This document shows, in pieces, positions 45,694 through 54,428 of a DNA stretch of 64,000 nt. A program made the translations under genes and the position numbers. The notes under the pieces were generated by a model that worked only from the letters and a program-made list of their open reading frames with translations, had not been told where the DNA came from and did not search any database. Origin of the DNA: CAYUWG01 sp964448285 (lineage in GTDB: Bacteria > Bacteroidota > Ignavibacteria > SZUA-365). Within the stretch, counting starts at the first letter, position 1; each line of letters opens with the position of its first letter. Location of the stretch: NCBI GenBank assembly GCA_964448285.1, contig CAYUWG010000002.1, positions 1-64,000 of the forward strand, in the 5' to 3' direction.

Positions 45694-46398
45694 ATGAACG
45701 AAACGATCACACCGGAACGCATCGACGAGATCAACCGGAAGCTGGACGTCATTCTCGAAGAGATTGAAATTCAGCGAAGGCACAGGCGCGAAATGGAAGA
45801 CCTCAAGGACGACCTCACGCGCGTGGGAAAGGATCTCTTCGACTCGGCCGTTCTCGAACTGGAAGAAGTCCACGACCATCTCAACACCGGCGACGTGCTG
45901 CACCTGCTGAAGAAGCTCTTGCGCAACGTGAACAACATGACGAAGACGTTCGAGCAATTGGAGAACGCGAAGGACTTCGTGCAGGACTTCGGCCCGGTTT
46001 CGCGCGAGCTTTTCCGCGACGCGCTGAACCGACTCCACGAGATCGATTCGAAAGGCTACTTCGCCTTTGTACGAGAGCTTTCACGCGCCGCCGATAATGT
46101 CGTCACGTCGTTCACGACGGACGACGTGCGGAATCTCGCGGACAACGTCGTGACGATTCTCAACACCGTGAAGAACCTCACGCAGCCGGACATGCTGCAA
46201 GCGATGAACAACGCCGTGAACGTGTACAAGAACATCGACATGTCTCCACCCGGCGAAGTCTCGTTTCTGTCGTTGCTTCGCGAAATGAACGCACCCGAAA
46301 CGCGACGCGGACTTGCGCTTGCCATCCGCTTCCTGAAAAATCTCGTACCGACCGAAATTCCATCACCTCATTCACACAACCATCAAACCCTGAACTAA
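45694..46398 (+). CDS. DUF1641-containing protein, SQR partner
   Basis: A 234-residue soluble protein rich in helix, with an N-terminal coiled coil (about 8-50, E-I-N-R-K-L-D-V-I-L-E-E-I) and a later DUF1641-like core (about 150-220, with L-T-Q-P-D-M-L-Q-A-M-N and P-E-T-R-R-G-L-A-L-A-I-R-F-L-K). DUF1641 proteins commonly sit beside flavoproteins of the sulfide:quinone reductase type and formate dehydrogenase-related proteins. The stop of the SQR gene and this ATG are one base apart. It is probably an adaptor or a membrane-recruiting partner; no reaction is known. Confidence 0.78.
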   Translation: MNETITPERIDEINRKLDVILEEIEIQRRHRREMEDLKDDLTRVGKDLFDSAVLELEEVHDHLNTGDVLHLLKKLLRNVNNMTKTFEQLENAKDFVQDFGPVSRELFRDALNRLHEIDSKGYFAFVRELSRAADNVVTSFTTDDVRNLADNVVTILNTVKNLTQPDMLQAMNNAVNVYKNIDMSPPGEVSFLSLLREMNAPETRRGLALAIRFLKNLVPTEIPSPHSHNHQTLN

Positions 46399-46410
46399 GG
46401 AGTCTCACAC

Positions 46411-46725
46411 ATGGGAACCGATATAGCATTACCCGAACTCGCCTACGATGCCGATGGGCATCTCGCGAACGTCAACGACTGGAATGAAGACGTTGCGCGC
46501 TTTCTTGCGGAGCAGGAAGGCATTTACGGCTTAACCGAGCGTCATTGGTTAGTCATCAATTTCATGCGGAAGGAATTCATTGAGAAAGGCGACGCGCCGT
46601 CCATCCGCAAACTCACGAAGGAGAGCGGTGTCCCGACGAAAGAGCTTTACGAGCTTTTCCCGAAAGGCCCCGCGAAGAAGGCCGCGAAAATCGCCGGCTT
46701 GCCGAAACCCAAAGGTTGCATCTGA
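46411..46725 (+). CDS. DsrC/TusE-family sulfur-carrier protein with a single conserved Cys
   Basis: A 104-residue DsrC/TusE homologue. The C-terminal swinging arm K-I-A-G-L-P-K-P-K-G-C-I carries Cys103 as penultimate residue, the persulfide-carrying site. The second Cys (CysA) of DsrC proteins, 11 residues earlier, is Ala92 here, so the protein fits the TusE-type single-Cys form: it can carry a persulfide but cannot make the DsrC trisulfide. The body shows D-W-N-E-D-V-A-R-F-L-A and E-R-H-W-L-V-I-N-F-M-R. The gene is 12 bases after DUF1641 with a good AAGGAG site. Confidence 0.88.
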   Translation: MGTDIALPELAYDADGHLANVNDWNEDVARFLAEQEGIYGLTERHWLVINFMRKEFIEKGDAPSIRKLTKESGVPTKELYELFPKGPAKKAAKIAGLPKPKGCI

Positions 46726-46733
46726 GGCTCGCC

Positions 46734-47234
46734 ATGAACGACACGATTCAACCGATCGAAAAAGTCTCCATCATCGTTTCGCACGGCTCGCTCGAAGGAG
46801 TCTATCCCGGACTCATCATGGCGAACGGTGCGCGCATGGAGGGTATCGAAGCGACGCTGTTCTTCACGTTCTTCGGCATGTACGCCATCATGGATAAGTA
46901 CATGGATAATCTTCGCGTTGCCACAGTCGGTAATCCCGCGATGCGCGTTCCGGACGCGAAAGGCTTCCCGATGCCAACGCTGCTCGGAGCTTTGCCGGGC
47001 ATGTCCGCCTTCGCGACGGGTATGATGAAGAAGGAAATGGAAAAGCTCGACATCCCGCCCGTCCGCGAGTTCATCGAAATGATCAGCGACGCAGGGGGCG
47101 AGATCTATGCCTGCAAAGCCTCTGTCGATATGTTCCACCTGACGAAGGAAGACTTCTGCCCGCAGGTCGATGACATCATCTCCGTCGGTCGGTTCTACGA
47201 AATGTCCGCAGGCGCGCAGATCATCTTCACGTAG
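46734..47234 (+). CDS. DsrE-family (DsrE2-like) sulfur-relay protein
   Basis: A 166-residue protein of the DsrE/DsrF/YchN superfamily. I use the ATG at 46734. The N-terminal strand (K-V-S-I-I-V-S-H-G-S-L-E-G-V-Y-P) and helix N-G-A-R-M-E-G-I-E-A-T-L-F-F-T-F are typical; the later strand G-G-E-I-Y-A-C-K-A-S contains a Cys at the position of the DsrE active-site cysteine. A second Cys lies in E-D-F-C-P-Q. DsrE-type proteins bind and pass sulfane sulfur to carriers such as DsrC/TusE, encoded next door. A short A-T-F-F-like hydrophobic segment suggests the longer DsrE2 form. Confidence 0.85.
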   Translation: MNDTIQPIEKVSIIVSHGSLEGVYPGLIMANGARMEGIEATLFFTFFGMYAIMDKYMDNLRVATVGNPAMRVPDAKGFPMPTLLGALPGMSAFATGMMKKEMEKLDIPPVREFIEMISDAGGEIYACKASVDMFHLTKEDFCPQVDDIISVGRFYEMSAGAQIIFT

Positions 47235-47240
47235 AAACAT

Positions 47241-47333
47241 ACGAGTACGTTGTCCAGCCTTCAGGCTGTGAATAGCACGCTGAAGCGTGTGCAACATACG
47301 TGTACGAGTACGTTGTCCAGCCTTCAGGCTGTT
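47241..47333. repeat. REP/BIME-like hairpin cluster
   Basis: Two identical 30-base units (47241-47270 and 47304-47333) each end in the hairpin CAGCC-TTCA-GGCTG. Between them is a third hairpin, CACGC-TGAA-GCGTG (47277-47290), with an inverted-related loop. This arrangement resembles REP pairs (BIMEs) of RAYT-carrying genomes, and the RAYT gene begins 30 bases after. Confidence 0.85.
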
Positions 47334-47363
47334 ATCAACATCTTTTTATTTTGCGATTAAGGA

Positions 47364-47981
47364 ATGTCCACGACCCCGTACATCTGGCGAAAGCTGACTC
47401 CATCACAGCGACGGGAGCTTCTTGACTGGAGGAAACAAAACGGACTCCCTTGGCATCGTACTCCCCACTATACCGTGGACAGGACTTTTTACCACATTAC
47501 AGCCGCCTGTTATCTCCACAAACCGCACATCGGATTCAGCCGGAGCAGATTAGAGTCATTCTGCCTCACTTTGACTACGCATCTCACTGACACAGGCGCA
47601 CGGATTCACGCATGGTGCGTTTTACCGAATCATTACCATGCCCTTGTGGAAACGACTTCTCTACTAGATCTAATCACTGAGTTAGGCCGTATTCATGGAC
47701 GACTCTCCTTTCGATGGAACGGCGAAGAAAGCTCGAGAGGAAGACAGGTTTGGTGCGGAGCGACGGAGCGTTTCATTCGCAACGATCGTCACTTCTGGGC
47801 GACAATGAATTACATCAATCATAATCCTGTGCATCATGGATATGTCAGGAAGTGGAATGACTGGCCGGACTCAAGTGCACTCGATTATTTGAACGAGGTT
47901 GGGAAAGCAGAAGCTTCACGCGTCTGGAAAGACTACCCGATTCTCGACTACGGAAAGAGCTGGGACGACCCTTCGTTGTGA
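47364..47981 (+). CDS. REP-associated tyrosine transposase (RAYT)
   Basis: A 205-residue Y1/HUH transposase of the IS200/IS605-related RAYT group. The HUH site is V-L-P-N-H90-Y-H92-A-L-V and the catalytic Tyr is Tyr150 in A-T-M-N-Y-I-N-H-N-P. RAYTs bind REP hairpins and act on single-stranded DNA; they are host-domesticated and single-copy in many genomes. The N-terminal W-R-K-L-T-P-S-Q-R-R-E-L and C-terminal W-K-D-Y-P segments extend the catalytic core. The hairpins upstream are the likely substrate. It lies at the border between the sulfur operon and the Dnd locus. Confidence 0.9.
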   Translation: MSTTPYIWRKLTPSQRRELLDWRKQNGLPWHRTPHYTVDRTFYHITAACYLHKPHIGFSRSRLESFCLTLTTHLTDTGARIHAWCVLPNHYHALVETTSLLDLITELGRIHGRLSFRWNGEESSRGRQVWCGATERFIRNDRHFWATMNYINHNPVHHGYVRKWNDWPDSSALDYLNEVGKAEASRVWKDYPILDYGKSWDDPSL

Positions 47982-48201
47982 TTCGATTACCAAGCGGCGG
48001 AGTTTGTTATCATGCCTTCGTGTAGAAGAAACACATAGAGGCACCCGCCTTTCTTCACTCGCTTGCATTTACGCTCCACTGCGCTTAGTTTCCTGCCGAC
48101 ACAAGGATGCTGCGACGGAATGAGCACGACATACAAGGAGAGAACGCATTCATGGATTGCACACACGTCTTTAACACGATTCAATCTGTGAGGATCATTC
48201 C

Positions 48202-49539
48202 GTGAGATCAGAAGCACGCCCGGCATTGCTCGTACAGAACGAAGTCGCGTCGCCATTCGATCAGATCAAGGAGGCGTTGCGCGAACTCTACCTTGCCGAT
48301 GAACGTCCCTGGCTCGTCGGCTTCAGCGGCGGGAAGGACAGCACGATGGTGGCGTCGCTCATCTTCGACGTTACTCTCAGCATTGAGCCGGAGATGCGTA
48401 CGAAATCCATCTCGGTCCTCTGCACGGATACTCGAGTCGAGATTCCGGCAGTCTCGGAAAAAGTGGAAGGGACGCTCGAACGCATGCAGCGCTTCTCCGA
48501 CAAGAATGCATTGGGGATACAAACCCATTTGCTCAAGCCGCCGCCGGAGCAGTCGTTCTGGGTGAACATCATCGGAAGAGGATACCCGCCGCCGAACCGA
48601 GTTTTCCGTTGGTGCACGCAGCGTATGAAGATCGATCCGGTGAATAATTTCGTGAATCAACGCATGGGGCATTGGAGCGAAGCGATCCTGCACCTCGGCG
48701 CGCGGCGAAGTGAAAGCGCTTCACGGGCGCAGACCATGGCGGGACGCACACCGCGAAACGGTCTGCACAGACATCCCGACCTGCCTCGCGTCTGGGTTTC
48801 CAATCCGATCGAGTTTCTTACGACCGAAGAAGTCTGGGCGTATCTTCTCCAGCACAAGAACCCGTGGGGAGGCGATAACAAAGAACTATACCGCCTCTAT
48901 GCGAATGCATCGCTCGGAGAGTGCCCAATCCAAATCGATACCAGCACGCCGAGTTGCGGCAACTCACGTTTCGGTTGCTGGACGTGCACCGTTGTGGAGC
49001 GGGATCGTGCCAGTGAGGGACTGCTCGCATCCGGCGATGAGCGCATGGAGGAATTGATCGACTTCCGGGAGACGCTTCTGTATTACCGCGATCCTGCAAA
49101 CGGGAAACGGGATGACAGACGAATGAACGGCGATAAAGGACCAGGACCTTTGGAGATTGAAGCACGACGAGAACTCCTTACAAAACTTCTCGCCCTGCAG
49201 GAGCGGACCGGGCTTTCGTTGATCACACCGGAGGAACTACTTCTGATTCAGAAAATGTGGAAAGCGGCGCGCAAGCCCGATGACGGACGAGGTGTCGCGC
49301 GAATCGTCAACAAACAACGAGGTGTCATGATGAACGCCGACTTGAAGGAGCTCAACCAATTGCGACAATTGGAAGAGGAAGTGGCAAAAGAAAAGGGGAT
49401 CAATCCAGAAAGTCTTCGCAGAATGCTTGCGAAGGTTGAGGAGTACAGCGAAAGCCACCGGGCCATGGGATTGCCTGATGATTTGCTAAAGATTCTCAAT
49501 GATGATTTAGCAGGACAAACTGGGAAAGAGGATTCGTAA
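48202..49539 (+). CDS. dndC: DNA phosphorothioation protein DndC
   Basis: A 445-residue PAPS-reductase-like protein starting at GTG with a GAGG site. The PP-loop is G-F-S-G-G-K-D-S-T (40-48), which binds ATP, and the Fe-S cluster ligands are Cys138 (F-R-W-C-T-Q) and C252-G-N-S-R-F-G-C259-W-T-C262. DndC carries sulfur from the cysteine desulfurase to the DNA backbone, activating it as ATP-dependent adenylation. It starts the Dnd run dndC-dndD-unknown-dndE/HerA-dndB-unknown. A short frame (48152-48205) overlaps its start and may be a coupled leader. Base composition is close to host genes, unlike dndD. Confidence 0.94.
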   Translation: MRSEARPALLVQNEVASPFDQIKEALRELYLADERPWLVGFSGGKDSTMVASLIFDVTLSIEPEMRTKSISVLCTDTRVEIPAVSEKVEGTLERMQRFSDKNALGIQTHLLKPPPEQSFWVNIIGRGYPPPNRVFRWCTQRMKIDPVNNFVNQRMGHWSEAILHLGARRSESASRAQTMAGRTPRNGLHRHPDLPRVWVSNPIEFLTTEEVWAYLLQHKNPWGGDNKELYRLYANASLGECPIQIDTSTPSCGNSRFGCWTCTVVERDRASEGLLASGDERMEELIDFRETLLYYRDPANGKRDDRRMNGDKGPGPLEIEARRELLTKLLALQERTGLSLITPEELLLIQKMWKAARKPDDGRGVARIVNKQRGVMMNADLKELNQLRQLEEEVAKEKGINPESLRRMLAKVEEYSESHRAMGLPDDLLKILNDDLAGQTGKEDS

Positions 49540-49542
49540 GGT

Positions 49543-51612
49543 ATGGCGGAGGTTTACCTTGATTCTCTGACGATAGAAAACTTCGGGCCCTTCTATGGGG
49601 AACATGAACTGAATTTTAGCAGTCTTAATGGTCGCTGTGGCATTTTAATAGGAGGAAAAAACGGTTCCGGCAAGACACATATCCTTCGTGCATTATACCT
49701 TGGAATCGTCGGAGAGTCAGGTGTTGGTGATTTGAAACGAGTTGAGACCGGGTCGGATGCAACCAAATTCCAATTTGATAAATCGCTTAACAGGAGAGCA
49801 AGAGCCGAAGGAAACGATATTGTTCGTCTATGGGTTAGGGTATCACAATTAGACGAGAAAAGCGGCGGAAAGAAGACTGTCGATATTATGCGAAATATAA
49901 GATTTAAAAAACATAATTCAGCACCGGTCTGGGAATCCATTGCTCATCGAAGCGATACTTCAAATAATATCACAGATGATCATGTTCTTAATAAAGTTCG
50001 TGATGCGTTTCTTCCTCGGCATCTTGCCCGGTTTTTCTTCTTCGACGCCGAAAGAAGTCAAAGTATCAATCTTGGTCAGCAAGATATCGTTGAAGGTGTT
50101 TCGAGGATTCTCGGGCTTTGGACGTATAGCGAACTAGAACATGATCTTCGCCAATTGATTAGCTCAAAGATTCCCCGCAATTACAGAGGTAGTGGCGAAA
50201 AGGACCCCTCGACAAAACTAGTTGATCTTAACTCGGATATTTTACGCACGGAAGGTCATCTAACGACACGACGTCGCGAATTAGAATCTTTGCTGCTATA
50301 TCTTCATGAGGTTGAATCCGAGTTACTGGAAGTCGAGGACGATCTCAAAACGCTAGGGGCCGTTGATCCAGTCGAATTGGAGAGAGCCCAAGAACGAAGA
50401 AACGATATTGCAGTTAAGAAGAGTGAATTGGAAACCAAACTGCGAGAAGCATGGGAAAGCGCATTACCTGTTTCGTTGTTAGGGGATTATCGTCGCGAGC
50501 TCCACGATTACCTCTTAGGAGAGGAGCGAAGACGAGAATGGGAAGGAGCAAAGGCAACAGTCGAACCGATGATCCCTCAAGTAAAAGAGGATGTATTCAG
50601 TAATGCTCCAGAAGAGTTTATGCTTGAGGAAAGTGTTGAAGCATATTATTTGAAGCGACTTGAGGATGCGTTACACAAGTTGTTTCACCCACCACCAGAT
50701 GGGATGCCTGATCGGGTTTTCGTCGTAGATAGAAATGATGTGAGCGCACAAATACGCGCGAAACTATCAGCAACGCAGTCCTCCGTACATGATCTAGCCT
50801 CAATGTGTCTCACGATAGAACGTTTGAATGCTGAAATCAGAGAGCTGGATCAGAAGCTCAAACTGGGACAGCAAAATACTGCTGCCTTCAAACGTGGGTC
50901 AGAGCTTCATGAAAAGCGTGGTGAACTTACCGCAAAAAGAGAACAGATTCTAAGCAGGCAAAAAGATGTTAAGGCAGAAATTATTCGGATGGACATTGAG
51001 TTAGAAGATTTGAGAAAGCAGGAATCCAAATTGAAAAAAGAAGTTGACAAAGCCGAGAAAGGAGAGACTCTCGCCGCATTGGCAGCCAAGTACAGGGAAG
51101 CTGCAGGAGAGATTCGAAGTCGCGCAGCAATCCAGTTACGCAAACAAATCTCTGAGCAGGTTGGAGAGCTATGGGTGGATATTGTTGAACGAAGGCGTGA
51201 ATTCACCGGAATGGAATTTGATTCACATTGGCAATGCTATCTCATTAAGAAGGATGGCCAGCGTGTTTTGTGGGAAGAAACAAATACAGCCGCAGGACAA
51301 CGACAGGTTCGAATGTTAGCGTTTTACGAAGCGCTTAGACGACTGGCAAAACTTGTCCCGCCGCTTGTTGTTGACACTCCACTTGCAAGACTGGATAAGG
51401 AAGTTCGAGCAAATGTCTTAGATCGTCTCTATCTTACAGGCCACCAATCCATCATTCTCGCAACGAATTCAGAAATTGATCCGGAAGGACCACTATTTGA
51501 AAAAGTACAGGAACAACTCGCTCGAGCTTATACACTTCACCCTTTAGGGAGGGAAGACCGTGATGATTATGAAGTAAAAATCACACCGAATTATTTTGGT
51601 CACGTCGTATAA
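49543..51612 (+). CDS. dndD: DNA phosphorothioation ATPase DndD
   Basis: A 689-residue SMC-like ATPase. Walker A is G-G-K-N-G-S-G-K-T (37-45), with T-I-E-N-F-G-P-F before it. A long coiled-coil arm (about 190-560) has no zinc-hook C-x-x-C. The C-terminal ATPase half has the signature G-Q-R-Q-V-R-M-L-A and L-V-V-D-T-P-L-A-R-L-D-K. DndD provides ATPase activity for sulfur modification, probably opening the DNA. It starts 3 bases after dndC. The gene is visibly more AT-rich than dndC and the sulfur operon, which suggests a mosaic history. Confidence 0.92.
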   Translation: MAEVYLDSLTIENFGPFYGEHELNFSSLNGRCGILIGGKNGSGKTHILRALYLGIVGESGVGDLKRVETGSDATKFQFDKSLNRRARAEGNDIVRLWVRVSQLDEKSGGKKTVDIMRNIRFKKHNSAPVWESIAHRSDTSNNITDDHVLNKVRDAFLPRHLARFFFFDAERSQSINLGQQDIVEGVSRILGLWTYSELEHDLRQLISSKIPRNYRGSGEKDPSTKLVDLNSDILRTEGHLTTRRRELESLLLYLHEVESELLEVEDDLKTLGAVDPVELERAQERRNDIAVKKSELETKLREAWESALPVSLLGDYRRELHDYLLGEERRREWEGAKATVEPMIPQVKEDVFSNAPEEFMLEESVEAYYLKRLEDALHKLFHPPPDGMPDRVFVVDRNDVSAQIRAKLSATQSSVHDLASMCLTIERLNAEIRELDQKLKLGQQNTAAFKRGSELHEKRGELTAKREQILSRQKDVKAEIIRMDIELEDLRKQESKLKKEVDKAEKGETLAALAAKYREAAGEIRSRAAIQLRKQISEQVGELWVDIVERRREFTGMEFDSHWQCYLIKKDGQRVLWEETNTAAGQRQVRMLAFYEALRRLAKLVPPLVVDTPLARLDKEVRANVLDRLYLTGHQSIILATNSEIDPEGPLFEKVQEQLARAYTLHPLGREDRDDYEVKITPNYFGHVV

Positions 51613-51627
51613 ATTGAAGGAGAAATC

Positions 51628-51870
51628 ATGAACCGATATCAGGAAATGATAATAGAGGATACAAACTGTACTCATGATGATGCTGTGATGATCGAGCAGA
51701 TAATGCGTGAAGATGTTTTCCACAGTACGTTGGATTGGCAATCACGTGCAAATTTTCGGAAGGGCGCAAGGGATGCAATTAAGATGCTAAACGAGAATCG
51801 TTTGGAGTATGAAGAATACTTCTCAAAGACCCGTGAGTTCTTCAAGCACGCTAAAGCCGAAACCAAGTAA
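51628..51870 (+). CDS. Unknown 80-residue protein inside the Dnd locus
   Basis: Not DndE: it lacks the DndE helical pattern, which is found at the N-terminus of the next gene. The 80-residue product is acidic and helical, with D-D-A-V-M-I-E-Q-I-M-R-E-D-V-F-H-S-T-L-D-W and A-R-D-A-I-K-M-L-N-E. It follows dndD by 15 bases with a GAAGGAG site, and leads to the DndE-HerA gene after 5 bases. Small proteins of this sort are seen in other Dnd-like loci but I know no function. It may regulate or bridge DndD and the HerA part. Confidence 0.6.
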   Translation: MNRYQEMIIEDTNCTHDDAVMIEQIMREDVFHSTLDWQSRANFRKGARDAIKMLNENRLEYEEYFSKTREFFKHAKAETK

Positions 51871-51875
51871 AAAGT

Positions 51876-53357
51876 ATGAAATTCGATACAAGCGAAGCCG
51901 CGCATGAGTTTATCGAAAGCGTTCATCCAAAAGTGGGTGCTCGCAATCAGGCGATTCTTGGAAGAGCAGCATTATTTCTCGCACTCGGCGAAAGTATCCC
52001 ACAGGACTACAGCCCCGCTGACAGTAAGGGTGTTACTCTCAATGACGAACAGGTTGTTGGCGATGATTTGCGTGACCTTATTCGCGCAGCACTAAACCAT
52101 CGCAGTGGGCGTACGCTTGACGAGAGCGGCTATCGAAGAGAATTTCGTAGGCACTTCGAGTACGGGTGCTTGCAGTTGAAGCGATTGTGGGAAGAATCAG
52201 GCAACGATCAACCCTCCTTCGTTTCGTTGCTTTTGAAAATCTCGGAAGCGGGCTTCGCACCTGCACAAGTTCAGCGAACGGCTGCTCCGATGCCTGTCGT
52301 CGAGGAAGAAGTAAAGCTGAAGGTTTTGATTGATGGGCCGGAGTGGAGTCTCAATGGCCCGGGTACAAAGAATGGACTTCTCGTTATCTCTGGTGAGCCC
52401 GGTTCCGGAAAGAGCCAGCTTGCGCTTGATCTGCTTGCTCAACTTGCCAACCATGGTGTTCGCTTTGTGTTCTTTGATTTGAAAGGAGAACTGGAAGACG
52501 ATCCGACAAACGACAGACAAAGACAGAACAGAACGAAGTTCCTGGAAGCAACCGTTGCACGTCATATCCGCTTGATTGATGAATCGCTTCCAATCAATCC
52601 TCTTATGGTTGGCACATCAGAGACCGCAACAGCACAAATCGCGTATGAGATTGCAAACATCATCCGCTGTTTTGCACCACAGTTGGGTGCAAAGCAGGAA
52701 CGAAGTATTTGCGACGCCTATCAGCAATTGGCCGTTCCTGATTTCCAATCGTTGCGGGATATGCTGGAAGAACGGGGAGCCAACGGAGTTGACCTTGCGA
52801 TCATTCAAAAGATTGTGCGTTTCAATCTCTTTTCGGATGCGCAACATGCCATGAGTCCGGAGGACTGGTTGACAAGTTCCATCGTTGTGGACTTCAAAGG
52901 GTTGGGAACAGACAGTGAGACGAAAGCAATGGCAGTGGCTCTGATTCTCAATTTTCTGATCAAACGAGTGAATCAGAATCTTGCCGTAAAGGATGGAATA
53001 CAACCGTTGAAGATGGTGCTCTTTGTTGATGAAGCTCATCTGCTTCTGCCAAAGGAGAACAAGGCTGGATTACTCAGTTCGCTTGCCAGGCAAGGTCGTT
53101 CATGGGGTTTCCCCGTTTGGCTCGCCTCACAGGATGCAGACAAGTTTCTCACAACAGGACAAAACGAAACAAACTTTGCCGAGCTTGCCGAGTGCGGTGT
53201 TCATTTCTCGCCACACACTTTGAACGACTCAGAGCAAAGACAAATACTTGGAGGTCATGTGCAGACAAAACTCAAGAAGGCAGAGGCTGCCCTGCGGCAT
53301 CAAGGGAAGTTGTTGACTGGTGCTGCTAGGCAATTTTGGAAAGAGATGGGTACTTAA
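51876..53357 (+). CDS. DndE domain fused to HerA/FtsK-like ATPase
   Basis: A 493-residue fusion. Residues about 1-120 match DndE (DUF1832): a helical block with R-A-A-L-F-L-A-L-G-E-S, L-R-D-L-I-R-A-A-L-N-H-R and H-F-E-Y-G-C-L-Q-L. The rest is a HerA-type pump ATPase with Walker A G-E-P-G-S-G-K-S (173-180), Walker B V-L-F-V-D-E-A-H-L-L (381-390), and the R-Q-G-R-S-W-G-F arginine segment. HerA-type ATPases move along DNA. In Dnd systems DndE binds nicked DNA; joining it to a translocase could couple modification with scanning or restriction. It starts 5 bases after the small gene and overlaps nothing. I know similar DUF1832-ATPase fusions, so the fusion may be a known variant. Confidence 0.85.
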   Translation: MKFDTSEAAHEFIESVHPKVGARNQAILGRAALFLALGESIPQDYSPADSKGVTLNDEQVVGDDLRDLIRAALNHRSGRTLDESGYRREFRRHFEYGCLQLKRLWEESGNDQPSFVSLLLKISEAGFAPAQVQRTAAPMPVVEEEVKLKVLIDGPEWSLNGPGTKNGLLVISGEPGSGKSQLALDLLAQLANHGVRFVFFDLKGELEDDPTNDRQRQNRTKFLEATVARHIRLIDESLPINPLMVGTSETATAQIAYEIANIIRCFAPQLGAKQERSICDAYQQLAVPDFQSLRDMLEERGANGVDLAIIQKIVRFNLFSDAQHAMSPEDWLTSSIVVDFKGLGTDSETKAMAVALILNFLIKRVNQNLAVKDGIQPLKMVLFVDEAHLLLPKENKAGLLSSLARQGRSWGFPVWLASQDADKFLTTGQNETNFAELAECGVHFSPHTLNDSEQRQILGGHVQTKLKKAEAALRHQGKLLTGAARQFWKEMGT

Positions 53358-53371
53358 TTTTTCAGGATGAT

Positions 53372-54427
53372 ATGGAATCAATTGAATATTTGGATCCTAT
53401 ACCAGCGCTACAGGTCACACAAGGCCAGACAACCTTTTATTTGTTTAAGCTTTCTGCCAAAAAGTTACTTGAGATCGCTTACACGTCAGAGCGAACGCAG
53501 TATAACAAGACAGGAATACAGCGAGGCCTCCGACCAGACAGGCTAAAAGACATCGGCAAGTTTCTGACCTCGACCGGATCAAATCCTCCACTCCTTCCTA
53601 ATGCCATCATTGTGAGTCTAAGCGCCCAAAGCCACTTCAAAGATGGAAACATACTCATCTGCAATCGTCCTGCCGGCGAAGCGTTCGTTATTGATGGACA
53701 GCATCGCTTATGGGGATTCGGCAATCAATATTCAGGTGATTTTGATCTTGACATTGTCGTGACAGCATTTATTGATCTAGACGATTCTGGAAAAGCCTTC
53801 ATCTTCCGATCGATCAATGGAAATCAGCGAAAGATTAACCCCTCACTGGTTTATGACCTCATACCCATGCTCCGGGATAAGGAGTCTGTACAATTCGAAG
53901 ATAAAAGATGTCAGGAACTCGTAGTTTTTCTAAATGAAAAAACTGAATCTCCATGGAGAGACCGCATTGCCATGGTCGGCGTTGGTGGAAGAATCATAAG
54001 CCAGTCATCATTTATTTCAGCAATCAAGAAGTTATTCAAAAAGGGCCGTCTTTTCGCCAGTAACGATCCAGATTTCTTCGAGGCACGCATGCAAGAAGAG
54101 TTGCTGCTTCAGTATTTCATAACGGTTCAGAAAGCCTACTCTGTTCAGTGGGACAATAAAGCATTCTTTCTTTGTAAATACGTAGGGGTCTCCGCTCTAC
54201 TGAGTCTTCTTGATCGTATAATTGCCGATCTAAGAATTAAAAATGTTTTAATAAGCGATAATACGAAGCTAATAATCGGAAGTGAGGACTTTGCACCCTA
54301 CATCTCTAAACTGACAACATTTCCCTTTAGCACTGCTGAGGAGAAGAAAAAGGGATTCACATACGTAGGAGAAAGCGGAATAGCAGAATTGACGCGGCGA
54401 GTAATTTCGCTGGTTTTTGGTGACTGA
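53372..54427 (+). CDS. dndB: DGQHR-domain protein (DndB-like)
   Basis: A 351-residue DGQHR-domain protein. The motif is V-I-D-G-Q-H-R-L-W-G-F (106-116). Chosen start: ATG at 53372, with AGGA 5 bases upstream; a TTG at 53336 would overlap the HerA gene. DndB in classical Dnd loci represses dnd transcription and has the same domain; DGQHR proteins also appear in phage defence and in transfer genes. It lies at the end of the run rather than in front of dndC. So the function here may differ, but the domain call is strong. Confidence 0.85.
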   Translation: MESIEYLDPIPALQVTQGQTTFYLFKLSAKKLLEIAYTSERTQYNKTGIQRGLRPDRLKDIGKFLTSTGSNPPLLPNAIIVSLSAQSHFKDGNILICNRPAGEAFVIDGQHRLWGFGNQYSGDFDLDIVVTAFIDLDDSGKAFIFRSINGNQRKINPSLVYDLIPMLRDKESVQFEDKRCQELVVFLNEKTESPWRDRIAMVGVGGRIISQSSFISAIKKLFKKGRLFASNDPDFFEARMQEELLLQYFITVQKAYSVQWDNKAFFLCKYVGVSALLSLLDRIIADLRIKNVLISDNTKLIIGSEDFAPYISKLTTFPFSTAEEKKKGFTYVGESGIAELTRRVISLVFGD

Positions 54428-54428
54428 T

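Noticed and set aside
47241..47333. CRISPR array
   Set aside because: Only two identical units with hairpins and an unrelated hairpin between them; no regular spacers and no cas genes. REP/RAYT explains it.
51628..51870. Small gene as DndE
   Set aside because: The DndE pattern is at the N-terminus of the next gene, and this 80-aa product does not show it.
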